Assembly (NCBI RefSeq): GCF_013299165.1
Contig: NZ_JAAFKD010000008.1
Span: 164,250 to 228,249, forward strand
Direction: 5' to 3'
DNA: 64,000 bases
From: Microcoleus sp. bin38.metabat.b11b12b14.051
GTDB lineage: Bacteria; Cyanobacteriota; Cyanobacteriia; Cyanobacteriales; Microcoleaceae
The notes under the pieces are model-generated. The model saw nothing but the letters and a program-made list of their open reading frames with translations. It had not been told where the DNA came from and made no database searches. Made by a program: the position numbers and the translations under genes. Shown here one piece after another: positions 55,694-64,000 of this stretch (position 1 is its first letter; each line of letters opens with the position of its first letter).

Positions 55694-57304
55694 TTAAGTT
55701 TGAGGGCGGATTCTCTCTTGATACAAGCCGAGAATCCGATCGATCACCTCGTCAACAGTCAGATTATCTGTTTGAATTTCCACAGCGTCGTCAGCTTTGC
55801 GTAAAGGTGCCACCAAGCGGGTGCTGTCCTTGGAGTCCCGCAGAGCGATGTCTTGTTCTAACTGGGCCAAGCTAATATTAGCCCGATCGGTGTCTTTAAG
55901 TTGTAACAGTCGCCGGCGCGCTCGCTCTTGTACCGAAGCCGTCAAAAAAATCTTCAATTCTGCATCCGGAAACACGTTAGTCCCAATATCGCGGCCTTCT
56001 GCTACAATCCCACCTTTGATACCGCAGCGCCGCTGTTCATCTACTAGAAACTGGCGCACAGCGGGGATTGCCGCCATTTCCGAGACGCGAGATGTCACTT
56101 CCAAACTGCGAATTGCCTCGGTTATGTCTTCGCCGTTAATCTTCAGCATGAAAGATGCGGGATCGAGATTGTATTCCAAATAGCTGTAACTGATTAATTC
56201 GGCGATCGCACATTCGTCGGAAATCGGCGTGTTTGTCTTCAAAGCTAGCCAAGTCAGCGCCCGATACATCGCGCCTGTATCCAAATAAAATAAGCCCAGA
56301 ACCCTTGCTGCTTCGCGAGTTACGGTAGATTTTCCAGCACCCGCCGGGCCGTCGATCGCCACAATTGGCCTGCGGTTCCTCAGAATTATATTATCAATCA
56401 ACCGAGTGGAGCCGACTCTGGCTGCTACGGCTAAAAGTCCCGCTGTTTCCACCACCTGCAACTGCGTCAAAGTGTCGGGATCGACGAGTTCGGCGTATTC
56501 GAGCTTAACTTCGGGTTCTGTAGCGACTTCGGCGCGGGCGGCAGCGAGTGCAGCGGCTGCGCTACGGTGGCCTGAGGCAAAAGTTTTTGAGGCTTGTTGC
56601 AGCGCGCGGTAGAGGGCGCAGGCTTGCTGTTTTTGCTCTGTTGTTAAATACTGATTTCGAGAACTCATTGCTAGTCCTGACTCTTCGCGGACGATCGGGC
56701 AAGCAACAATCTCTACAGGCAAGTTAAAATCAACAGCCAGCTTGCGGATAATTGCTAGCTGCTGTGCGTCTTTCTGACCGAAATAAGCTTTTGTGGGCTG
56801 CACCAAACTCAAAAGTTTGGTAACAATTGTCGCGACTCCCTGAAAATGACCCGGCCTGGATTTGCCGCACAACACCGATGTCATGGCGGGTGGCGGTACT
56901 ACTTGAGTTAAGGATGAAAGTTCAATTGCTGTTTGGGCCGTTTTGTCGGTTGCTGTACGCGCGGCGAAGCTATCCCGTAGGGAATCGCCCGCTGGATTCC
57001 CAAACATTTCTGTTGCTGCGGGAGCAAAAATGGCATCAACGCCAGCTTGTTCGCACAGCAGCCGGTCTCGATCCAAATTTCGGGGATAATCTTGAAAATC
57101 TTCTGTTGGCCCAAATTGCAGCGGGTTGACAAAAATGCTAACCAGGACGATCGCATTATCTTGTCTTGCTCGCTGGATCAAGCTCAGATGTCCGGCGTGC
57201 AAAGCTCCCATCGTCGGCACCAAACCGACTGTCACATGAGGTGCAGCAGACTTTTGTGAATTTAAGTAGCAGCGAAGTGCTGCAATGCTAGTAAACAGTT
57301 GCAC
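55694..57304 (-). CDS. panC/cmk: Bifunctional pantothenate synthetase / cytidylate kinase
   Basis: A fused 536-residue enzyme. Residues 1-290 are PanC, which joins pantoate and beta-alanine with ATP: LVPTMGALHAGHLSLIQRA with the HxGH motif, YFGQKDAQQLAIIRKL, and MSSRNQYLT. Residues 310-536 are CMP kinase: P-loop AIDGPAGAGKSTVT, YLDTGAMYRALTW, AEGRDIGTNVFPDAELK and ERARRRL. This coenzyme A / nucleotide fusion is a known cyanobacterial arrangement, so it is not odd. The PanC half carries a 25-30-residue loop (ATEMFGNPAGDSLRDSFA...) absent from short relatives. Confidence 0.96.
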   Translation of the reverse strand: MQLFTSIAALRCYLNSQKSAAPHVTVGLVPTMGALHAGHLSLIQRARQDNAIVLVSIFVNPLQFGPTEDFQDYPRNLDRDRLLCEQAGVDAIFAPAATEMFGNPAGDSLRDSFAARTATDKTAQTAIELSSLTQVVPPPAMTSVLCGKSRPGHFQGVATIVTKLLSLVQPTKAYFGQKDAQQLAIIRKLAVDFNLPVEIVACPIVREESGLAMSSRNQYLTTEQKQQACALYRALQQASKTFASGHRSAAAALAAARAEVATEPEVKLEYAELVDPDTLTQLQVVETAGLLAVAARVGSTRLIDNIILRNRRPIVAIDGPAGAGKSTVTREAARVLGLFYLDTGAMYRALTWLALKTNTPISDECAIAELISYSYLEYNLDPASFMLKINGEDITEAIRSLEVTSRVSEMAAIPAVRQFLVDEQRRCGIKGGIVAEGRDIGTNVFPDAELKIFLTASVQERARRRLLQLKDTDRANISLAQLEQDIALRDSKDSTRLVAPLRKADDAVEIQTDNLTVDEVIDRILGLYQERIRPQT

Positions 57305-57452
57305 CGATCCAATCTCCTGAAGGCATTCGGCAGAATGCAGAATTTTTGAGTGAGAATTTATTTAATCTGACATCTTGCAGCAATGTTAGCAACAAACTTA
57401 TGTGCAAGACAGCGCGTACCTTACGTGCAAAAGAGCGCGACTTTGGCCGCGA
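57305..57452. other. panC-cmk upstream flank
   Basis: Upstream of the panC start (minus strand). No gene is seen here. Confidence 0.5.
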
Positions 57453-57705
57453 GTGCCAGATGTCACTCTCACTTATATCTTGCACAGTTTTTCAAGGGCG
57501 GGCGGGACGCCCACCCCACAAGAAACTTCATGTCTTGTGGAACAGGCATCTTGCCTGTTCTTGAGATGGTGTGAGTGCCAGATGTCAGTCTCACTTATAT
57601 CTTGCACAGTTTTTCAAGGGCGGGCGGGACGCCCACCCCACAAGAAACTTCATGTCTTGTGGAACAGGCATCTTGCCTGTTCTTGAGATGGTGCCAGATG
57701 TCACT
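57453..57705. repeat. Tandem duplication of a 116-122 bp hairpin repeat
   Basis: Units start at 57453 and 57575, and a 15-base remnant (GTGCCAGATGTCACT) starts at 57691. Each holds GGGCGGGCGGGACGCCCACCC and GGAACAGGCATCTTGCCTGTTC hairpins. The two are almost identical. Open frames across them only read through the duplicate. Confidence 0.9.
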
Positions 57706-57785
57706 TTGGTTCTACTTTCTGCCTTCTACAATTCGGATAACTTTTGTATTGTGCCTTACAGAAGGGTTCACCGTCCTACACTTGT

Positions 57786-58847
57786 TTATTGTTTCGGTTC
57801 GATTACTTGGATTTCCACTCTCGCAACACCGCTGCTCATCATGCCCAGCACATTGGCTGCGCCGGCGGACAAGTCAATCAGTCGATCGCCCACGTAAGGG
57901 CCGCGATCGTTAATCCGAACTACTACCGAGCGCCCGTTGTCAAGATTTTTCACCATGACTAGAGTACCAAAGGGCAAGTGACGGTGTGCAGCAGTCAAGG
58001 CATTTTGGTTAAAACGCTCGCCACTGGCGCTGAGGTTGCCATCAAATCCGGGGCCGTACCAGGAAGCCCAGCCGCTGAGGCGCACTTGAACTGGGCCCAG
58101 AGACAGCACGGGGGCTTCTGGTTGGGGTTCGCCTGCGACTGCTTCCAGGGGTGGGGCGTTGCCCAAGAGGCGGCGGAGGCGATTGGTTACTTGCAGGGCG
58201 TCTCGGCTGAAGTCGCTCGTGGTGTCCGGGAGGATGTTTTGGGCGTTGATGTTTACCAAGTCCTCGCCGTTTGCCTGGATAATGTAGCGCTCGCCTGTTT
58301 CCCACTTAACGGTAATGCTGTTGGGATCGATGTTGTTGCGAGCTAGCTGGTTGAGTCTTGCTGCTAAGCTGGATGCCCGCCACACTGGATCTGGTTCTTG
58401 GTTGGTGGAATTGCTGGCAATGTTTCCGGCTGGGGAATTTTCTTTGCTGCCGGCTACTTTTGACTGATTGCTAGGATCTGCTTTGGTACCGGCTGTCGAT
58501 CGAATTTTAGTGTTGGTTTCCTGACTTGGGTTCAGAAAGGTGATGACTGGAATATTTCGCACGTAGACTGTCGCTGCTTGTCGCCCGTCCAACTCGTGGG
58601 GCAGAATTTTGACGATCGAGTCTTGGCCAATATCAGCTCTTGCTTGATACTGATACTGCCCGACTTTTTGTGCTTCGGCCCGAGTTGCGTTTAACTGCGG
58701 GGACGGTTGGGTGGCAATTACTTGCTGCTTGGAACCCTGAGAGTTTGGCTTCAGGGCATCTGTGGCTTGTGCGTGACAAGAAGATGCTGTTCCTACAACA
58801 GGAACTAACAGGACAGCGAGTAAACCACCAACAAATTTTTCCTTCAT
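57786..58847 (-). CDS. rlpA: RlpA-like double-psi beta-barrel protein
   Basis: A 353-residue exported protein. A signal peptide (KEKFVGGLLAVLLVPVVGTA) is followed by a long linker with a Ser/Asn-rich part. The C-terminal 95 residues are a double-psi beta-barrel: GWASWYGPGFDGNLSASGER, LPFGTLVMVKNLDNGRSV, then INDRGPYVGDRLIDLS. RlpA proteins cleave denuded peptidoglycan strands as lytic transglycosylases. The catalytic Asp is plausibly in INDRGP, and His in AAHRHLPFG. The start at 58847 is preferred over 58916, because it places a clean signal peptide at the N-terminus; MALHKN at about 58871 is another option. Confidence 0.86.
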   Translation of the reverse strand: MKEKFVGGLLAVLLVPVVGTASSCHAQATDALKPNSQGSKQQVIATQPSPQLNATRAEAQKVGQYQYQARADIGQDSIVKILPHELDGRQAATVYVRNIPVITFLNPSQETNTKIRSTAGTKADPSNQSKVAGSKENSPAGNIASNSTNQEPDPVWRASSLAARLNQLARNNIDPNSITVKWETGERYIIQANGEDLVNINAQNILPDTTSDFSRDALQVTNRLRRLLGNAPPLEAVAGEPQPEAPVLSLGPVQVRLSGWASWYGPGFDGNLSASGERFNQNALTAAHRHLPFGTLVMVKNLDNGRSVVVRINDRGPYVGDRLIDLSAGAANVLGMMSSGVARVEIQVIEPKQ

Positions 58848-59759
58848 ACGTCCATTTTTGTGAAGAGCCATTGCCAACCGAGATTGGAGGATTGGCCACT
58901 TGGCGGCAGGAGTCAAGAATTTTTCTTGATTCCTTCGCCCTTCCCCCGTGAGTCAAAGCAAAGTATCGGTGTGCATTTTTGCTTTAATGCTTCAGCCCAA
59001 AAAAATCTGGCTGAAATTTCCCCGAGCTTTGACAACTCATACTCGATCCGCAATTTGTGTTTTGGTAACGAACTGCAACAGACTACCACAAACTTTTGCG
59101 CTTGGGGATCGCTGTTTCGATACATTGCAGCAATTTTATTCAAATCTTCCCAGAACTATGTCTCACAAAATCCTTTAATTGCAATGGTTACAGCCGTTTT
59201 TGAAATTCCAGAAAAATTTACAAAACTTTACAAAAATTTCGCGTATTTTATGTTTTCCAAATGATTAACCTGAAATAATTTGTTTGTCAAGCGTTTAAAG
59301 TTGAGTCTGCTATAGTGTAAATACTTACTTTGAATGACAAATTTGATACTCCTATTCGATATACCAGATCGAGTGAAGCAAGTCAACCGATTTGAGATTT
59401 GAGATTTGAGATTTTAGATTGACCCCACGGATAAATGCGGGGGCTTGAGGATTTGAGATTTGAGACTTCGACTTCGCTCTGTCGAACGATTTTGGATTGA
59501 TTCCACGGATAAATCACGTGGCGGGTACCACCTTTGAAATTCTTGGTCAATTTAAAATCGTTCAACGTTGGAGCTCACCTGAAAATCTCAAATCCCCAGC
59601 CTCAAATCCCCAGCCTCAAATCCCCAGTCTCAAATCCCCAGTCTCAAATCCTCAATCCTCAATCCCCAATCCCCAATCCAAAATCTAAAATCCAAAATCC
59701 AAAATCGTTTGACTTGCTCTTCGGCATAAACTAAAACGTACAAATGATTTGGCAGACTT
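58848..59759. other. rlpA-purM spacer: heptamers and two related hairpins
   Basis: Divergent upstream region. 58900-59370 shows no recognisable gene. From 59388 there are TTTGAGA arrays and two related hairpins built on CCACGGATAAAT (59424-59447 CCCCACGGATAAATGCGGGG; about 59500 CCACGGATAAATCACGTGG), resembling ends of TnpB-type elements. AATCCCC/CAGCCTC arrays fill 59585-59707. Confidence 0.65.
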
Positions 59760-60788
59760 ATGGATTATCGAGCAGCAGGTGTAGATGTTGAGGCGGGCAG
59801 AGCTTTTGTCGATCGCATCAAGAATACAGTCAAAAGCACCCACCGATCGGGTGTTTTGGGCGGATTCGGCGGATTTAGCGGGTTTTTCAGCGTCCCGCAG
59901 GGTTTAAAAGAGCCGGTGATGGTTTCGGGTACTGATGGCGTCGGGACTAAGTTGAAATTAGCCCACGATCTCGATCGCCACGATACAGTAGGAATCGACT
60001 TGGTAGCGATGTGCGTCAACGACGTGCTGACATCCGGCGCCGAGCCCCTCTTTTTTCTCGATTATTTAGCCACGGGAAAGTTAAATCCCGAACAATTAGC
60101 TGCGGTAGTGACAGGAATTGCTGACGGCTGCAAACAAGCGGGCTGTGCTTTGCTGGGAGGAGAAACCGCAGAAATGCCCGGTTTTTACCAAGCCGGCGAG
60201 TACGATTTGGCTGGTTTTTGTGTGGGAATTGTCGAAAAGAGCAAGTTGTTGGACTCTTCGCAGGTGCGAGTGGGAGATGTCGCTGTCGGGCTGGCTAGTT
60301 CCGGCGTACACAGCAACGGCTTTAGTTTGGTAAGGAAAATTGCCGGCGATTTAGGTTTTGATTGGCATTCGCAACCGGAAAAATTAGGCGGTCAAAGTTT
60401 AGGAGAAGTGCTGCTGACTCCGACTACAATTTATGTAAAACCAGTCCTCGAAGCCCTTAAGAGCGGTTTGGAAATTCACGGTATGGCGCACATTACCGGT
60501 GGCGGTTTGCCGGAAAATTTGCCGCGCTGTTTGGGAGTGAATCAATCTGTGAAAATTGACTGTAATAGCTGGCCGAGTTTGCCAATTTTTGACTGGATTG
60601 CTGAAGCTGGCTCTGTGGCGACTATCGATATGTTCAATACTTTTAATATGGGTATTGGCTTTGTGTTGTTGGTCGATCGCCGGGAAGTTGAGCAGGCTGT
60701 GAAGTGGTTTGAGTCTCAGGGAATTGCTGCGTTTGCGATCGGCGAAGTTATTGACGGTAACGGCGAATTAGTTATGGGCACTGATTAA
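59760..60788 (+). CDS. purM: Phosphoribosylformylglycinamidine cyclo-ligase
   Basis: Forms the imidazole ring of aminoimidazole ribotide in purine synthesis, using ATP. 342 residues in the PurM fold: [83 protein letters not shown] and [16 protein letters not shown] 59760 opens the family N-terminus. It stands alone with repeats on both sides. Confidence 0.97.
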   Translation: MDYRAAGVDVEAGRAFVDRIKNTVKSTHRSGVLGGFGGFSGFFSVPQGLKEPVMVSGTDGVGTKLKLAHDLDRHDTVGIDLVAMCVNDVLTSGAEPLFFLDYLATGKLNPEQLAAVVTGIADGCKQAGCALLGGETAEMPGFYQAGEYDLAGFCVGIVEKSKLLDSSQVRVGDVAVGLASSGVHSNGFSLVRKIAGDLGFDWHSQPEKLGGQSLGEVLLTPTTIYVKPVLEALKSGLEIHGMAHITGGGLPENLPRCLGVNQSVKIDCNSWPSLPIFDWIAEAGSVATIDMFNTFNMGIGFVLLVDRREVEQAVKWFESQGIAAFAIGEVIDGNGELVMGTD

Positions 60789-60804
60789 TTTTAATTGATT
60801 GAAT

Positions 60805-60827
60805 AAAAAAAAATCGCCTTTTTTTTT
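60805..60827 (+). terminator. Possible purM terminator
   Basis: A9-TCGCC-T9 just after the purM stop. The A-T stem is weak. Confidence 0.45.
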
Positions 60828-60873
60828 CGGGTCAATCGCTTGACTTCTACCATCCAATAAAGTATTATTAAAT

Positions 60874-60918
60874 AATGGAAGTGGTGGCAATTTTTAAAAT
60901 TGAGTCACCACTCCCATT
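60874..60918. repeat. Imperfect palindrome downstream of purM
   Basis: AATGGAAGTGGTGGCAATTTT and its near complement (AAAATTGAGTCACCACTCCCATT, 23 bases, with mismatches) form a hairpin. It may assist termination. Confidence 0.75.
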
Positions 60919-61026
60919 ATCTAAAATATACCATAAGAATTCGCGACAAGTCAACAGGTAATACTTCTTTTTTACGGCCGACTTTTTCACAAGACTGGCA
61001 GCAACCCCGTTGATTTCACAAAAAGC

Positions 61027-61384
61027 TATAGCAGTTCGAGATATCCTAGGGGTATTGACGGCTCAATCCCTCAATCCTTGCCCGAAGAGCGAAGCCGCTC
61101 CGGGCCAATTATTCAATCTAAAACCGAAAAATGGAAAATCAAAACCTGTACAGCAATCGCCACAGCGGTGAGGACATAAATAACCTCATGAATAGAACCT
61201 ATAGCCCATAGCAGAAACCGTTTGATTTCCTTGACGAAGCAACTCTTCGACTCCGCTCGACTTCGCGGGCGGGCAAGTCGCTCAGCGCGCTCTTCTGTCC
61301 ACTCTTCGACGAAAGCTCGGAGGGCTCTTCTGTCTACTGTCCCAGGCCCACTGCTATACCTCACCTTTTTGGGACTCGGCTATA
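61027..61384. repeat. Palindrome family B copy with composite core
   Basis: It starts TATAGCAGTTCGAGATA and ends TACCTCACCTTTTTGGGACTCGGCTATA. The core holds CTCAATC heptamers, a segment near-identical to 25927-26033 (61154-61260), and repeated TCGACTTCGCGGGC-type blocks. It encodes nothing convincing; a minus-strand frame covering the core was set aside. Confidence 0.75.
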
Positions 61385-61477
61385 AACGACAATCCCAGTA
61401 ACTGAACTTTAGGGGACTATATCTATTGTTAGCATCGTGACTTAATTGCAGATTTTAGATTTTTTGCTAGGGGATTT

Positions 61478-62959
61478 GTGAGGAAAATGCTCGAGATGAA
61501 ACGTTTTAAATTGCGATCGATGCTGGCGGCGGCGATCGCGATCGCCTTTAGCTTAATTGCGATCGCCAGTTACGCCCAAGCCAACAAGACTTTAACCCTG
61601 GCGACTTCCCCAGACTACCCGCCCTACGAATTTAAAGATACGGCTGTTAGCGGCAACGAAATCATCGGTTTTGACATCGATATTGCCAAATATATTACGA
61701 AAGAGTTGGGCTACGAGCTGAAAGTCATCGGCATGGATTTTAACGGCTTAATTCCGGCTTTGCAGGCAAAAAGAGCCGATTTTGTCATGGCGGGAATGAC
61801 TCCCACAGCCGAAAGGAAAAAAAATGTAGATTTTTCTGAGCTTTACTACGAAGCTCAAAATACAATTGTCGCCAATAAAGGCAGCAAGTTGACCAAAGCT
61901 GAAGATTTAACCGGGAAAAAAGTAGGCGTTCAACTCGGAAGCATTCAGCAGGAAGCTGTGAAAAAAATGGCCGGGGTGCAAGTCGCTCCTCTGAACAAGA
62001 TTCCTGATCTCATTCAAGAAATTAAAGCGAACCGGATCGCGGCGGGGGTAATCGAGGATACTGTCGCAAAAGGTTATGCAGCAGCCAACCCGGACTTAGA
62101 ATTTAACACAATTCCGAATACTGAAGAAAGCGGTTCGGCGATCGCCTTCCCCAAAGGTTCGAGATTAGTTCCCGAATTCAACCGCGTCCTCCAGCAAATG
62201 AAAGCCAGCGGTCAAATTCAGGAACTAGCTACTAAGTGGTTTTCGCGATCGATCGCCCAAGAACCCGCTCAAGGAAATCAGCCTGCTGCTGCACCCAAGT
62301 TCGGGTTAGATTTTGGCAAAATTGTGCCGAATTTGCCTTACATTTTGTCAGGGATTTGGGTAACGCTCACCTTTACCTTGCTCTCGGCATTTCTGGGATT
62401 TCTCTGGGGAATCGTGCTGTCTCTGTTTAAGATTTCTAGCATTAAACCGCTGTTCTGGTTCGCCACTGCTTACACCTCGATTTTTCGAGGAACGCCGCTA
62501 ATTTTGCAATTGACTTTAGTTTATTTTGCAACCCCGCAGCTTACGGGCTATAATATATCGGCGCTGCAAGCTGGCGTGATTACTTTTTTCCTGAATTCTG
62601 GCGCTTATATTTCCGAGACAATCCGCGCGGGAATTCAAGCTGTAGATCAAGGTCAAAAAGAAGCAGCAGAATCCCTTGGCGTTCCCTACAAACTGATGAT
62701 GGGTGATATTATTTTGCCGCAAGCATTGAAAAATATTTTGCCTGCATTGGTAAATGAAAGTATTGCTTTGTTGAAGGATTCAGCTTTGGTTTCAGTGATT
62801 GGCGTAGAAGATTTGCTGCGCCGCGCTACAATTGTCGGAGCCGAAAAGTACATTTACTTTGAACCTTTGATATTTGTCGGCGCAATTTATTATTTGATGG
62901 TGCTTAGTTTAACTTGGGGGGCCAATGTACTCGAACGCAGACTCCAAAGTAGCAGTTAA
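61478..62959 (+). CDS. Amino acid ABC transporter, fused substrate-binding and permease protein
   Basis: A 493-residue fusion. After a signal peptide (AAAIAIAFSLIAIASYAQA) comes a family 3 substrate-binding domain (about 37-270): TLATSPDYPPYEFKD, GFDIDIAKYI, GMTPTAERKKNVDFSELYYE. From about 290 comes the permease part: YILSGIWVTLTFTLLSAFLG, FRGTPLILQLTLVYF, and the EAA-loop region QKEAAESLGVPYKLMMGDIILPQALKN. Polar amino acids (glutamine/arginine type) are the probable substrate. GTG 61478 is the longest start; ATG 61496 (MKRFKLRSM) is equally plausible. It overlaps the ATPase gene by 35 bases. Fusions of this kind occur in cyanobacteria and Gram-positives. Confidence 0.9.
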   Translation: MRKMLEMKRFKLRSMLAAAIAIAFSLIAIASYAQANKTLTLATSPDYPPYEFKDTAVSGNEIIGFDIDIAKYITKELGYELKVIGMDFNGLIPALQAKRADFVMAGMTPTAERKKNVDFSELYYEAQNTIVANKGSKLTKAEDLTGKKVGVQLGSIQQEAVKKMAGVQVAPLNKIPDLIQEIKANRIAAGVIEDTVAKGYAAANPDLEFNTIPNTEESGSAIAFPKGSRLVPEFNRVLQQMKASGQIQELATKWFSRSIAQEPAQGNQPAAAPKFGLDFGKIVPNLPYILSGIWVTLTFTLLSAFLGFLWGIVLSLFKISSIKPLFWFATAYTSIFRGTPLILQLTLVYFATPQLTGYNISALQAGVITFFLNSGAYISETIRAGIQAVDQGQKEAAESLGVPYKLMMGDIILPQALKNILPALVNESIALLKDSALVSVIGVEDLLRRATIVGAEKYIYFEPLIFVGAIYYLMVLSLTWGANVLERRLQSSS

Positions 62960-63674
62960 AGTCGATCGCCTTTATAAGTCTTTTGGCAATCTTAAGGTTT
63001 TGCGCGAGATTACCACGGAGATTCACAAAGGAGAAGTAATTGCAATTATCGGCCCTTCGGGCTGCGGTAAGTCTACTTTTTTGCGGTGTTTGAATTTACT
63101 GGAAGTTCCGACTTCGGGACAAATCTACATTGACGGCGTGGATATCACTTTGCCGAAAGCCGATATTATGAAAATGCGGCAAAAAGTGGGGATGGTGTTT
63201 CAGCATTTCCACTTATTCCCGCACATGACGGTGCTGCAAAATGTGACCTATGCACCTATCAAAGTCAAGCACGTTGGTAAGGATGAGGCGCGTCTGAAGG
63301 GCTTAGAATTGCTGGAAAAAGTCGGTTTGTCGGATAAGGCGGAAGTTTATCCTTCTAAGCTTTCGGGGGGTCAAAAACAGCGGGTGGCGATCGCCCGCTG
63401 CTTGGCGATGGAACCGGAAATTTTGCTAATGGATGAACCGACTTCTGCACTCGATCCTGAAATGGTTAAAGAAGTGTTAGACGTGATGAAAGCTTTGACG
63501 CAGACGGGGATTACCATGGCTATTGTGACTCACGAGATGGGTTTTGCACGGGAAGTCGCCCACCGCATCTTGTTTCTGGATGGCGGAAAAGTGGCGGAAG
63601 ATGTGCCGCCGCAGGAGTTTTTTAGTAACCCCAAGTGCGATCGAGCCAAGCAATTTCTAGAAAAAATGCTCTAA
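62925..63674 (+). CDS. glnQ: Amino acid ABC transporter ATPase (GlnQ-like)
   Basis: Powers the transporter above. A 249-residue nucleotide-binding subunit with Walker A GPSGCGKST, Q-loop VFQHFHLFPHMTV, signature LSGGQKQRVAIARCLAMEP, Walker B ILLMDEPTSALDPEM and H-loop IVTHEMGFA. The family name is by similarity to GlnQ/HisP. The 35-base overlap with the preceding gene implies coupling. Confidence 0.94.
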   Translation: MYSNADSKVAVKVDRLYKSFGNLKVLREITTEIHKGEVIAIIGPSGCGKSTFLRCLNLLEVPTSGQIYIDGVDITLPKADIMKMRQKVGMVFQHFHLFPHMTVLQNVTYAPIKVKHVGKDEARLKGLELLEKVGLSDKAEVYPSKLSGGQKQRVAIARCLAMEPEILLMDEPTSALDPEMVKEVLDVMKALTQTGITMAIVTHEMGFAREVAHRILFLDGGKVAEDVPPQEFFSNPKCDRAKQFLEKML

Positions 63675-63785
63675 CAGGTTCGTAGTGAGGAATGAGAGTC
63701 CTTCTTCAAGTTCGTAGTGAGGAATGAGAGTCCTTCTTCTGAGTTTTCTGAGAAAGGACTCTCATTGGGAGCATCCCGGTTTTGC
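63675..63785. repeat. Degenerate family A repeats
   Basis: GGTTCGTAGTGAGGAATGAGAGTCC occurs at 63677 and again, shortened, at 63710. A partial complement GGACTCTCATT is seen at about 63757. They follow the ABC ATPase stop directly. Confidence 0.75.
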
Positions 63786-63789
63786 AAAA

Positions 63790-64000
63790 GCCTCAAATGG
63801 CCCTCCGGTCGTTGAGGTAAGCACAACGAAGTTTTAGCATTTGATTGACATTTTTTTTCAACCATTGAGCCCCGGAGATTTTCAACCTTCTATCTATTTG
63901 TTTGACCGTCGATTCCACGGCTCCCGAGCCTCGGCGAACAAATCTTGTCTGATGATAATTGCTCATAGTTAACAATTCTAGAGCGATGCTTTTCTAGATA
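63790..64000 (-). pseudogene. Transposase C-terminal relic (ISKra4-like), cut by the window edge
   Basis: The minus-strand frame reads RGSGAVESTVKQIDRRLKIS then GAQWLKKNVNQMLKLRCAYL, the familiar C-terminal pattern of an ISKra4-type transposase. In the same frame a TAG occurs near 63996, and only about 65 residues are left. Whether more of the element lies beyond the window cannot be said. Confidence 0.65.

Noticed and set aside
55694..57304. panC-cmk fusion as a novelty
   Set aside because: This bifunctional enzyme is well known in cyanobacteria.
57402..57913. Series of plus-strand frames with GRAGRPPHKKLHVLW
   Set aside because: They read through a duplicated hairpin repeat and have no independent support.
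61113..61364. 83-residue minus-strand frame
   Set aside because: It mostly crosses mosaic repeat DNA; only the duplicated hydrophobic part is of interest and is noted as a finding.

Overview
The window comes from a filamentous cyanobacterium of the Oscillatoria/Microcoleus/Arthrospira kind. Direct support comes from psaC, the phycobilin lyase cpcT, the sulfolipid pair sqdB-sqdX, a petL-like small gene, the panC-cmk fusion typical of cyanobacteria, many GCGATCGC (HIP1) palindromes, and abundant heptanucleotide tandem repeats. The placement at genus level is inference. No rRNA, prophage, CRISPR array or replication origin was seen, and no promoter was strong enough to call.

Layout. 1-3.5 kb: a multi-GAF sensor kinase pseudogene, broken by a small IS200/IS605-type element and two in-frame stops. 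3.9-12.6 kb: housekeeping genes (tpiA, folP, an SPFH protein, aroB, petL, cpcT, sqdB) with two related structured RNAs of the HEARO/IscB-omega type, each ending just before a start codon. 12.9-21.7 kb: sqdX, a GAF-GAF-PAS adenylate cyclase, a REC-histidine kinase, a zinc-ribbon GUN4 protein, a tRNA-Arg(CCU) gene split by a group I intron, and a DUF218 protein. 21.9-28.5 kb (minus strand): plsC, a PspA/PstS-like pair, then plsX-fabH-fabD. 29-36 kb: dacB, rpsP-khpA-phoH, a heme-carrier-like protein, a lumenal-type hypothetical, and acpP-fabF. 36.9-41.5 kb: an accessory four-gene minus-strand operon bordered by a transposase relic and MITE-like repeats. 42.5-53.6 kb: an HdrB-like protein, psaC, glmS, an O-antigen-ligase-like protein, a YaaW-like protein, a repetitive coiled-coil membrane protein, a renalase-like oxidoreductase and a polysaccharide deacetylase. 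53.6-64 kb: an unusual TnpB, panC-cmk, rlpA, purM, a polar amino acid ABC transporter, and a transposase relic at the edge.

The best candidate for an undescribed system is the operon at 36973-41546. Its first product ends, and its second product begins, with the same Gly/Asn-rich motif of about 30 residues, resembling bacterial amyloid-signalling motifs. They are followed by an SPFH-like coiled-coil protein and a membrane TPR-LysM protein. This suggests a conflict or membrane-stress module in which the two proteins meet through matching motifs, but that function is inference.

The intergenic DNA is very repeat-rich. A palindrome family (GTAGTGAGGACTTTAGTCC arms) occurs at least fourteen times. 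A second family (TATAGC..TGAGGTA / TACCTCA..GCTATA) brackets variable cores, and nearly all simple repeats have a 7-bp unit. Heptamer or repeat DNA has entered two coding genes in frame (glmS and the O-antigen-ligase-like gene).
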